In this document: piece by piece, positions 11,901-21,100 of the stretch
Layout: each line of letters starts with the position of its first letter
How positions within the stretch are numbered: the stretch's first letter is position 1
NCBI RefSeq assembly: GCF_000090795.2
Contig: NW_003546614.1
Span: 69,154-101,986 of the forward strand
From: Amphimedon queenslandica
Taxonomy: Eukaryota > Porifera > Demospongiae > Haplosclerida > Niphatidae
DNA length: 32,833 bases
Direction of reading: 5' to 3'
Position numbers and translations under genes: made by a program
The notes under the pieces: generated by a model
The model's database searches: none
Seen by the model: only the letters and a program-made list of their open reading frames with translations
What the model was told of the DNA's origin: nothing

Positions 11901-13443
11901 AAAAAATTTTTTCATCAAAGTACATTTTTTTCTACTCCATGCACTGCATGAGCATATCACAACTGAGGTGCTACTTATGTAGGTTTTACTGCGAATAACT
12001 ACCCTGTGCTTTCAGAGTCTTATGCAAGCATAACAAATAAAGAACAAGTACATCTTTCTACATGCAATAATGCATCTGTTTAAGGACTAAAACCTAATCA
12101 CAATAACACGCTGCTGCCATGTTAGTAAAATGACTATAGATATCACCCAAGGGCAATGCACATACTAATAGTTTAGTGCATGAATATAGTGTACCATCAA
12201 TGAAAGTCTCATGAGAACCTGTAACTTAAATAACACATTGATTGTTGAACTGAAACTTGATTAATGGATAATAGCTTTTGTATAAACAAGTTTCTAGTTA
12301 CATCTAGTGTTCAACTTTCTTCTTAATAACTAACTGGCTATAGATATATTGCCAATGACAAGCTAGAGTAAATTTCCACACAACTATAGATCTAGTCATA
12401 AACAGCTCAATTATTTAATAGTAGTACACATGCATGTTCTTATAACAGTACTATAGTGGTTTTCTTATTTTGAGCGGACTACCCTATTACCTGTTAGTAC
12501 AAAACATTTATTAATTTTAGAAGATTTTAGTAACTGGTAAGAAAAATGGCAAGTTTACCAATGTCTATGACAAATTATGGCAAATTCACTAACAATCTGA
12601 ATTTGTTCACTAAAACACTAATAGATATATTATGCTGGAATATAATCACAGTTTAACAGGGTTTTGAAGATAATCATTGGCTTTGCCTTAATAAAACTTG
12701 TTCATCATTCATGACGTTAATTTAAAATCATAAAAAATTTGAGATTGAACAGTATTGAAATTGCACAAAAAAATTAGAAACATGACCAATTTCAGCTCTG
12801 ATACCGTATAGCTAAGAGAAAATTTGGTAAATTTGGTGCTTTGATAGTAAAATAAAATCCACCATTATGAACCATTGAGCGGCACATCATATGCATGGTC
12901 ATAAATTCACCAAAACTATAACCTGCCACTCACTAAAAATTTAGCAATTCCCCAAACTATTTTCCTCCATCCAATTAAAATCTAGTACCATGCAGGTTTT
13001 ATTAGGCAATATAAAAAATTATTAATTAATATCAAATCTTTTCTTAACTTTACATGAATTTCATGGATTATGAAAGAATTTATAATGTGTCTTGTCTCAC
13101 AAGATGGTTGACTGATGTGTCAATTAATCCTCGTTAAAAATTCTAAATTATGTATACTGCTTGACATGCAGCTTGCACCGTAACCGAGTGTGAATGATGA
13201 GCATGAACTAATAAGCATACCTGAATCGTATCCTAACTGACGACAGGTAACACTTGCATCAGTGTTATCCCAGAAGTCATCACAAACCGTGCCCCATGCA
13301 CCACTACTGCATACTTCAACACGTCCCTCACTGGTACTAGTACCACCAACGAGTCGAATAGAACCACTAGTGCATGCTAATCCACGATGTATTCTCGTCA
13401 AAAGAAAGGTAGTTGCTAGCACCAGTATAGTTCCAGGTTTCAT
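5905..13443 (-). CDS. Membrane SRCR receptor with nine SRCR domains (22 exons)
   Basis: Predicted exons: 13443-13221, 11098-10943, 10021-9823, 9778-9633, 9587-9383, 9332-9190, 9141-9091, 9032-8831, 8784-8639, 8585-8381, 8332-8190, 8142-8092, 8043-7830, 7783-7638, 7593-7389, 7339-7200, 7157-7098, 7055-6699, 6655-6451, 6401-6262, 6211-6131, 6077-5905. Borders are GT-AG, phases match, and the CDS totals 3,591 nt (1,196 aa). Layout: signal peptide 1-23; a canonical SRCR to about 126 (GRVEV, WGTVCDD, DDVEC, EDAGVRC); four repeats of SRCR-A plus SRCR-B (127-1112), the first three followed by a Ser/Thr-rich linker; a stalk to 1145; one helix at about 1146-1168 ([20 protein letters not shown]); a lysine-rich tail ending SPTK. 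The tail has no kinase or ITAM-like motif. By family it is a type I cell-surface recognition receptor; its ligand is unknown. The least certain border is the acceptor at 10021, although its phase and alignment with sister exons agree. Confidence 0.85.
6262..10021 (-). repeat. Four tandem SRCR-A/SRCR-B cassettes, ~989-bp period
   Basis: SRCR-A exons begin at 10021, 9032, 8043 and 7055, giving spacings of 989, 989 and 988 bp. Each of the first three cassettes has A exon 1, A exon 2 (146 nt), B exon 1 (205 nt), B exon 2 (140-143 nt) and a linker exon (51, 51 and 60 nt). Cassettes 1-3 are nearly identical in B exon 1, where most of the domain, including the [20 protein letters not shown] stretch, is shared. 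Cassette 4 is older or unhomogenised: it reads [20 protein letters not shown] there, lacks the intron within SRCR-A, and has no linker exon before the stalk. Confidence 0.9.
11099..13220 (-). other. Long intron 1 of the SRCR gene (and spacer contents)
   Basis: This 2.1-kb intron separates the two halves of the first SRCR domain. It is AT-rich and contains the palindrome cluster at 11691-11845 and an isolated CCGTATAGC end near 12804 that looks like one arm of a TA-type MITE without a partner. No other coding exon was recognised. Confidence 0.6.
11691..11845. repeat. Cluster of strong palindromes
   Basis: Two hairpins lie side by side: 11-bp arms at 11691-11701 and 11713-11723 (TACTACTCTCA), and a perfect 16-bp-arm palindrome with a one-base centre at 11730-11762 (ATAACATGGTATTGGT). 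An outer pair, CAATTATTGG (11703-11712) and CCAATAATTGG (11822-11832), brackets the second palindrome. It looks like a degenerate foldback element inside the SRCR intron. Confidence 0.6.
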
Positions 13444-13497
13444 TACGAGTGTATGTACGAGGTACATGAGAAAGCGAACTTATTTATGACACCATGT

Positions 13498-13526
13498 CCG
13501 GAAGTGTGTTGTACGTATCCGGAAGT
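13498..13526 (+). promoter_or_regulatory. Two candidate ETS-type sites, SRCR promoter
   Basis: CCGGAAGT occurs at 13498-13505 and 13519-13526, 21 bp apart, about 55-83 bp upstream of the minus-strand ATG at 13443. A GC-rich patch (CCCGCCGGGCGG) follows. One copy of the octamer is preserved upstream of the left paralogue. This is a plausible core-promoter element of the receptor gene; binding is inferred from the motif alone. Confidence 0.4.
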
Positions 13527-14478
13527 AAGGCCCGCCGGGCGGAGCGAAGAAGCAATGAATCTGATCGGAACCTTTTCTCTTCATATTGACAGTTCCATTG
13601 TTTTGTACTGGTTGTCGTAGAAGCCTCCTTTAGAAGAATTTGTACACTCATCCCTCAGAATATCATGAGGTAGGCAGGTAGCTACTGTAGAGTTTTAACT
13701 GTTGATGGATCCCGGGCTTTTCCCCTCCGTACATGCCCGCATCAGCATTGTTTGTAAATCTGGAAATTTTTGCTGTAATTTTAATTTTACTGGATGATTA
13801 GAATTTCTAAAAATAGATAACACCTATAATTACATGCCCCATTTAATAATACATGACTCAGTCTTATTACGGAAAAATTAAATCACAGTGGCACAATTAA
13901 AAGAAAAACAAATTTCCTACCACATAATTGTCACGATTTATGGTATCAAGAATCCATTATTATTGCACATTAATTATATTGTAATAACTAAAGAGCCGAC
14001 TGCTCACATCAGCCCCGGTAAAAGATGGAACAAAGAATCTAGTCTGATTAGGGTGGCCTAAACAAGCCTAAACCATACCTAAACTAAAAAAAGTTACATA
14101 ATTTTTCTTACATAGCTCGTAGCCCAATATATTCTCACTTATCACTAACACTGCAAGGGCTCTCAACCAATCATTTTTATTCAGTGTAATCAATAATGAT
14201 ATGGAAACTCCACCAGTACCAGAACCAACACATTCAGCCTTGGTATCTTTTATTGTTGTGGTGTGATTGACCATAGTACCCTATGCGTGGTAAGTTTTAT
14301 AAGGACTGATAGATCTTAAATTTTCTAAATTTTAAATTCAGTAGCCATGCATGCAATATCTATGCATACATGAAGCAAAATTTTGATAGAATGAAGTCAT
14401 TATGAACAGGATCCAGTTTTTTTGGTGGAACAATTTTGTTATAATCTTGTAATCTTGATCCTTTGACTTGTATGAATA

Positions 14479-14683
14479 CCGTATAGCGCTTTAATTTTGC
14501 AGAGCTAAAATTTCGCGGATTGATAAAAATCAATTTTTTGCGGAAATAACTTTTGCGGGTTCACAATGATTGTGCCACACCTTCAATGGCAATTGAAATT
14601 TTAGCAGATCTTTAATTTCATGGTTTCATGCTAACCGCGAAAATAGCGAAAGTTTAGCTCCTCGAAAATAAAGCGCTATACGG
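14479..14683. mobile_element. 205-bp MITE flanked by TA (CCGTATA family)
   Basis: Ends CCGTATAGCGCTTTA and TAAAGCGCTATACGG are perfect inverses, extended by imperfect pairing that includes TTTCGCGG and CCGCGAAA. TA flanks it at 14477-14478 and 14684-14685. The left duplicate lacks it in the matching region (about 2005-2075), though that flank has itself been rearranged. Confidence 0.85.
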
Positions 14684-14699
14684 TATGGGTGAACTGTTT

Positions 14700-15960
14700 T
14701 TAGGCTAATCAGTATTATTAGTTAGAGAAATTTACCAATTTCAGTCAGAATGAGCTCAAAATTTCTACACTAGCTCTACATAAGAAAATATGCATGCATT
14801 AGAATTTTCTCCTAGCCATTTTGATGAAATGTTCTGTACTTATAGCCCATTCCCATTGTTTTTTGTGTTTCGGGCATGATTAAATTCTAATTTTAATCTG
14901 AATCAATCAGCTTCACAACATGAGAACATGTATTATTAAAACTTGAAATTTAGTTAAAATGACAGATTCTTTTTAAGCCATTCTGACATCTTCTGTCAAA
15001 TTATGGAGCAGCTGGTATAAACAATCAAGTGATCAGTCAGAATTTCCCACAAAGCATGCTAAGTGCATGCTTCATAAACTGACAAGCACTACAATACAGC
15101 TACTGCTAGAAATCTGGAATCAGCTTTACAACATAAGAACATGTCATGATGTATCAGACAAAAATTATCAAAATAAAGAATTGTCTCATAGTCATTTTTG
15201 TCAAAATTCAGCTAAAGACCCCATACTATAATAGCACAGGAACTTTGGTCAAATTTTGAGTAACTTAAAAGTTTGTAAAAAATTCAATTTGATCGAAATC
15301 AGCTCAAATTTGCTACACAACATAAGAACATGTATAAGTATCAGAAAATGGAGAATTCTCTCGTAGTCAATTCTGTGGAATTTGGCGAAAGACTTTATTA
15401 GTACAGGACTTTGATTTAATTTTTTGAGTATGAGTAATTTTGTTAAAAAACCATTTTGATACTAATTGATAGGAATGAACTCAAACTTGCTACACAACCT
15501 AAAAGCATGTATATAAAAAAGTTATAAGCATGGAGAATTCTCTCTTACTCATTTTTGGTGAAATTTAGTTTACTCTATATTGCATGAACTTTAGTCTAAT
15601 TTTGAGTAACTTAAAATATTTATTAAAAATTCAATTTTTAGCCTAAACATGCTACACAACATAATGTGTACAAGACAAAAATTTATTATAAAATAAGAAT
15701 TCTCTGTAGTGATTTTTTGGGAAATTTGGTCACAAGGACTTTGGAATACCTTTTAAAATTCATAAAAAATCTAATTTTGACTGGAATGTCTATGAGACAA
15801 AATTATAAAATGTTGGAGTATTTTCTTTTAGTTGTTTTTAGCGAAATTTTGCTAAATGAAATAGTAAAATGTCTTGGAATAATTTTGTAGCACCTTTAAA
15901 AATTTAGTTTTTATTAGAATCAGCTTAAAATTCTCATACAGCACATAACATTAATACACA
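14700..15960. repeat. Degenerate ~160-bp repeat array, right copy
   Basis: Units start near 14752, 14906, 15120, 15300, 15478, 15643 and 15916. They share GCTACACAACATAAGAACAT, a GAATTCTCTC core and TTTTGAGTAACTTAAAA. Spacing runs from about 150 to 270 bp, with indels. It fills the gap where the missing ABCC exons would be. Short ORFs here are by-products of the repeat. Confidence 0.7.
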
Positions 15961-15988
15961 CAAAACAAGCGTAACAGGGTAAAAAATA

Positions 15989-16319
15989 TTCCTATAATTG
16001 ATTTCACCACCTTGCAAGTACAACTTGGTCATTATTAAGACTTATAGAGGTTCTCTCTACCTTATAATGCTTCTAGAGAAGTCTTTAGACAGTATCTCTA
16101 TGTTCTCTTGCTGTTAGAAAGCTCTTAACTTTGTCCCATGTGTAAGCCGCCATTTTGTTTGCCGTGACCACACCCACTCACGTAAAGGAGCGTGGGCGGG
16201 TGGTTGCTAAGGCTTGTTATTTCTCCAATACAACATGTATAGAAGAAATGTAAGTGTGGACATACAAATAAATAAATATATATATATAGATAGCGCGACG
16301 GTGAAATCAATTATAGGAA
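15989..16319. mobile_element. 331-bp element with perfect 20-bp inverted repeats
   Basis: TTCCTATAATTGATTTCACC at 15989-16008 is the perfect inverse of 16300-16319. The interior has a GC-richer patch (CCACACCCACTCACG and GCGTGGGCGGGTGG) and an AT microsatellite near 16272-16288. The left duplicate has no counterpart, so this is a private insertion. A target-site duplication was not clear, because the right end runs straight into the hairpin at 16318-16348. No transposase ORF is seen. Confidence 0.75.
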
Positions 16320-16348
16320 CGACCTGGGGGCTACGCCCCCAGGTCGTT
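16318..16348. repeat. Perfect GC-rich hairpin, 14-bp arms
   Basis: AACGACCTGGGGGC, a TAC loop and the exact inverse repeat form a very stable hairpin. It stands out against AT-rich surroundings and abuts the inverted-repeat element ending at 16319. It is followed by about 200 bp (to ~16548) with several direct copies of a GACACAT/GTGTTATA-type motif. It may mark the end of a larger composite insertion absent from the left duplicate. Confidence 0.7.
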
Positions 16349-17146
16349 AAAAATTGTATGTTAAAATGACACATTTTTGGTGTCCCAAATTATAACACAT
16401 AAAAAGTATGTGATTTTAGCACAAAAGTGTGTTATAACTGTTATTTAAACACGGAATGGTGTGTTATATAGTGAATATAGCACACGTAGGAAATTTAGAA
16501 CAAAATTCCATGTTAATTTGACACATGCTTTTTTGTGTGTAGTCTATGTAGATTTATTACAAAAGAATTAAAAAATTTCTTGCAATTTTTGAAAATACCT
16601 TTAGAATTTTGAACTTTTAAAATTCACTAACAAGAAACTGCATGAGCACTATGCCAAAATCCCGGGCTGGAAAGATACTGGCTTCAATAGTAAATTTTTG
16701 CTTACCACTTGCTATTATTATTTTTAATTTTTTTTCAGGTTTAAATGAAGTCTACAATTAAAGGACTAGATAAAGGTTTATTGTCAATCATCAGAGAAGG
16801 TGGTAGTCTTGAGTGTAGGGCAAAGACGACTCTTTTGATTGGCAAGAGCTCTACTGAGAAAGAACCCGATTCTAGTACTGGATGAAGCTACAGCTAATAA
16901 TTTCAAATCATTTTTAATGCAATTGATTTAGACTGATTATGTCATTTAAGAAGTAATTTGTGAGCAGTTTAGTGAATGTACTATGCTGATGGTTGCACAA
17001 TCAGACTGACCCAATGAATCACTATAATAAACTAGGAAACATTGCATGTATGATTCAGGAAAGCTAGGAAGTTAGCAAGCAGATTAATTTAATGGTATAG
17101 ATCTATTTGTATAATTTTTATTAAATATTATGGAATGATTACATGA

Positions 17147-17152
17147 TTTATT
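17147..17152 (-). terminator. Polyadenylation signal overlapping the MGMT stop
   Basis: The minus strand reads CATTAATAAATC: AATAAA begins inside the TAA stop codon (17153-17151). A second AATAAA lies about 30 bp downstream (17122-17117) and may be the one used. Confidence 0.5.
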
Positions 17153-17748
17153 AATGATTGCTCTCATGCTGAAGCAACCATTGTTTGATAGTTGTCCCTC
17201 CACTGCTGTAATGCCCGAGTGATCCATCAGAACGAATGACACGGTGGCATGGAAGAATCAGCGAAAGTTTGTTATTTTTCATGACTTGCCCAACTGCTCT
17301 AGCAGCTCCTTCACTACCAGTAAGAGTTGCTACTTCACCATAAGAGATAGTTTGACCAGGAAGTATTCTTTCAAGACATTTCCAAACTTTACTAGCAAAT
17401 TGGCCTGTATTAAGTGTATGAGTATATATATAAGGTTATACTTATAGCCTTGAGCTAACCTTCGTGTGATCTGTCTAGTACAGGAAATGTTTCCTTTTTG
17501 TTTAAAAAGCTAAAGTCTCCTTCAAAATACTTAGCTAACCAATTGACACATGATTTCAGATTGATCTTTATGTCAGGTGAACATTCAAGAGCCTCTATTT
17601 GTTTATCAACTTCTTTTTCTTTCTCATCTGCTCCTTTTTCAATGAGCAAATCGATCCTATATATACCTTTTGAGTTAGCTTCAATCCTTATTGGACAAAG
17701 ACAAGACCAATAAAGAAGAGTCACAGACTGGGCAGGGAATTCGGCCAT
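17151..17748 (-). CDS. MGMT: Methylated-DNA--protein-cysteine methyltransferase
   Basis: Two exons, 17748-17460 and 17404-17151, are joined by a 55-bp GT-AG intron in phase 1 and encode 180 aa. The enzyme transfers an alkyl group from O6-alkylguanine in DNA to its own cysteine, a one-shot suicide repair reaction in the nucleus. The C-terminal domain has VWKCLERILPGQTISYGEVA, then GAARAVG with the base-flipping Arg132, then LPCHRVI with acceptor Cys149, and SLGHYSSGG near the end. The N-terminal part (GIYRIDLLIEKG, CVNWLAKYFEGDF) fits the family's less conserved domain. Length is typical (the human protein is 207 aa). The start is the first ATG and fits an unspliced 5' exon. It appears intact, with its 3' end close to the decayed ABCC copy. 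Confidence 0.95.
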
Positions 17749-17760
17749 GGAACTCGAATG

Positions 17761-18107
17761 GAGGTGGGTCTGACTTTATCCAGTGTCTTATTCTAAAAAA
17801 AATCCCTAGATCAAGCAAAAATCCCTAAATCTAGGGAGAAATCCCTAAATATGGAGACACTGAATTTCTCCAGAAGATTAGATCTAGATCTATCTAGACT
17901 AGTCTACAGAGAGCTATGATTCATAAATCTACTCGCATTAATAGTTAACTGTAGATCTAATAGACTCATATTTTTCATTAACAAGAAAATTACAAAAACA
18001 TTTTGACAAAAATGTACATGAGTACATGATGAATACCAGCCACCTGAATAAAGAAAATGCTAAATAATACTACATTATATAGATCTATATTATACTATAA
18101 TTATAAC
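17761..18107. other. Spacer between MGMT and the helicase gene
   Basis: This short intergenic stretch must hold the MGMT promoter and the helicase-gene 3' UTR. It contains AATCCCTA three times (17801, 17820, 17840) and a pair of inverse octamers, CAGTGTCT/AGACACTG, that could fold. No gene is seen. No strong AATAAA was found directly after the helicase stop. Confidence 0.5.
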
Positions 18108-21100
18108 TTAAAAGTCTATCATACGAGTACATCCTTTATCTTCATAAAATTTAATCAGTCTATTCCATGTCTTGTCATACCTCAGTAATCTATCATTACC
18201 TATAAATATACATAAAACATGTTACATTGCATTTATCTCTTACAGTCTTACCAATGATTATAAGCCCATATCTAGCACGAGTGATACCAACATTGATCTG
18301 ATGATCATCAGTCAGGAAACCAAGATTTTCTGTTAACCATCTCCTGTCAGGTTGAATGTACTCTTTATGACTGATTTCACTGAGTTTTTGTGATCTGACA
18401 GTTGTTAGTATAACAATATCATACTCATCACCTACACAATAATTATTCACATCACATAAAATGAACTAATCATGCACAGAATGTTTATTTAAAATCAGAT
18501 GTAATCTACTTATTAAAAAATGCATCTATTTATGTAGAAATACCTTGACTCTCAACAATAGTAGCAACTCTTAAACTTTTCCACTTTGTTTTAAGCACAG
18601 GGTCATTCTTTATCATGTCAACAACAAGGTTCTTTTGTGCCCCATAAGGAGTGAGGACAGCTATGCTCTCATGCTCAACATCATGATTCATCACCAACTT
18701 TGTAATATATTTTAACTAAAAGAAACGAAACATTATAGCACATTTATCCAGTAAAAATAATACAATGCAATTTCAATTGACATTGTACATGAAAAATTCT
18801 AATTAAGCAAAATTTTGGTTAATTGGTTGTAGTACACATAGTGATATTACTGCTATTTAAGAGCTATGAAATTTTGATGAGGGAAAATTTAAACTTTGGA
18901 TGGTATTTTGCTGCAGCACAAAGCATACTTAAATGTATATGCATGCATCTCAGGCTCAGCTCTTTGTTATTACAGAATAAAAATGCCTCACCACTGCTTT
19001 AGCTTCCTGCTCATTGCATTTAGAATGAGAATCTACTTTTTTCGAATACTTGCTATCAGTAAATTTCTCTACTCCATAAACTTTCAGAAACAGAACAGGG
19101 TATTGCTGTCCTCTAGACCAAAACAAATCTATGGATTGAGTTAGTGGACGTCTTTCTTTGACAATTTGATCAGCCTTTAATTTACTATTATAGAAAATAC
19201 TCGATGGTCCTTGGCATATGAATGAATGCTGCACAAAATAAAAATAAGACTGTAACAACATTAGTATAGCATCATAATCACACATAATTGTTTTAGCATA
19301 CACTTACTGGAATGGCAATTAACTTACCATTCTATATTGTAGCTCCAATGTTATCAAGTAAGGATCTTGACTTTCAGCACATCTCTCAAACTGGTTGGCA
19401 TATCTTTCAAACAATGAAGTACCCAGGCCACACTCTTTGGCTGGAGGATATTTTATGACTGGTTGTAGCTGCTTGTGATCTCCTATCAGCACTACATGTT
19501 CACATAAACTGCTTGCAGCTATTGTCTCAGGCTCAGTGGCCATACCAGACTCATCTATTATACACTGAGCTAGTATGTCTTTGGAACTCAACAATCGTTG
19601 ACTGCATGTTTCATTACAAGTGCAAAGAATAACATCATAATTATTTTGAATTTCCCTTTTCTCTGAAGAAGTTATCATATCTTTATAACTAGACAAAATA
19701 CAAAATATCATATATTATTAATAACGAATAATAATATTGTATCAGTTTACCACAGTAATTATTAATTACTATAATTTGCACTTTTGACATGTTGTAGTAT
19801 TTTATTCCATTTTATAAGATGTATGTATGTTACATTAATTTATGGAAAATCATGATTACGTAGATCAAATAACATAGCAGACTTTGGGTCAAGTACAAAA
19901 CCTCAATTACAATACACTCCTTTTGTAAAAAATAGACTCAATTAGAAATGCCATGTTGAATAGATATAATTTCAATTAAAAAAATACTATTTCGATATGT
20001 TTTTGCATGAAAAACATGGCTTGTTTAAAGAAACAGCAGTTTAGCTGTCACACAGTAGAAGTAATAACGTATTTGTCACCAGGGTTTTCTACAGAGTAGG
20101 CTAAGTTAGCTATGAGCTTACAAGCACTGCACTATAGCGCATGGCTTTTGAAGTAATGCTTAAAATAAATCAATCTTGATGATATACAACAACAGAGCAT
20201 GTGTATGTACCGTATAGCTTGAAATTTTCGTGGAATGTAAATTTTGTGGTTTTCATGGTTATGGGCTGTCCACAAAATTTAAACCCACAAAATCATCCCC
20301 TTACAGGCTATGTAAACTGTCAACCACAAAAATTAAACCATGAATTGCCCCACTAGGAGCAAACTACGAAAATATCGACCCACAAAAATTTTAAGCTATA
20401 CGGTATGTATCAGAAAAATCATAAAAATTAGGAATTTCTGCCTAGCTGTTTTTTGACAAAATTTGGCCCAAAACTGTCCTACCATAGTACACGGTCTCAG
20501 GTCAGATTTTTGAGCAACTTTAAAAATTCATATAAAATTCAATTTTGATTGGAATTGGCTCAAACTAGATACACAAAATCAGAACATGTATATGTATTAA
20601 ATAAAAATTATAAAAATGAAGAATTTTTTCCTATCCATGTTTGACAAAATACAATGGATGAAGGTTTTTTATAAAGCTTGATAAACAGCACAACTCATGA
20701 ATTGGCAAGAAGTAGTCTCACTGGGCGAGACTAGGCAAGAGGCTGAGCACTATACTGGGAAACTCTGATTGCCACACTTCCATCTACATGTATAGTGCAT
20801 GTACATATAATCTTGCTATGTGAAATGGCTACACTGAGGTAAATGAGAGCACCTCCCTGCAATGATTCAGTATACACTTCAACAACTTAATTTTGATAAA
20901 TTCCAATTACATTCTGTTCAGGCTTAAGCCTCAATTACAATTACAATTTTAATTGTCCCAGGGTCTCAATTATGTGATCAAAGACTTACTTCTTTCTTTC
21001 AGTTGATGATGGAATGATACTTTGACTCAAAAGTTTTTGTAGTTTTGTCTCAGTAGCTCTTATTTCAGGGAAATTTTGCCTTATTATTATGTGTAGAGAT

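Larger units (their letters stand above)
13080..17010. repeat. Segmental duplication, right copy
   Basis: This is collinear with 1-3623: SRCR exon 1, CCGGAAGT sites, the ABCC relic at 14116, the ~160-bp repeat array, and the ABCC NBD relics at 16739-17010. Private insertions here are the MITE at 14479-14683 and the element block at 15989-16548. Homology stops near 17010, after the codons for MLMVAQ, shortly before the MGMT 3' end. Confidence 0.85.
14116..17010 (+). pseudogene. ABCC (MRP/ABCC4-like) transporter 3'-end pseudogene, right copy
   Basis: The same relics as in the left copy appear here. 14116-14260 encodes ARSPIYSHLSLTLQGLST, then an in-frame TAA, then QYQNQHIQPWYL. 16739-16900 encodes GLLSIIREGG and, after a frameshift, VGQRRLF, a TGA where the left copy has Cys, LARALLRKNPILVLDEATAN. 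About 16957-17010 encodes EVICEQFSECTMLMVAQ after an in-frame TAA. Walker A and the rest of the membrane domain are absent, as in the left copy, so the internal loss probably predates the duplication. Each copy also has lesions of its own. It cannot encode a working transporter. Confidence 0.82.

Noticed and set aside
11651-11925. ORFs on both strands with hydrophobic stretches
   Set aside because: They are a by-product of the palindromes at 11691-11762 within an intron.
12802-12817. ACCGTATAGCTAAG as another CCGTATA-family MITE
   Set aside because: No inverted partner was found within several hundred bases; at most a solo end.
14068-14274. 68-residue minus-strand ORF with a glycine-rich stretch (GSGTGG)
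   Set aside because: The opposite strand encodes the ABCC relic RSPIYSHLSLTLQGL, so this ORF is antisense noise.
15666-15890. 74-residue plus-strand ORF
   Set aside because: Made of degenerate ~160-bp repeat units; low complexity, with no counterpart in the left copy.
16125-16310. 61-residue minus-strand ORF
   Set aside because: Lies entirely within the non-coding inverted-repeat element 15989-16319.
17498-17713. 71-residue plus-strand ORF
   Set aside because: Shadow of MGMT exon 1 on the other strand.
17801-17847. AATCCCTA repeats as telomere-like sequence
   Set aside because: Only three spaced copies, with no TTAGGG-type tandem run.
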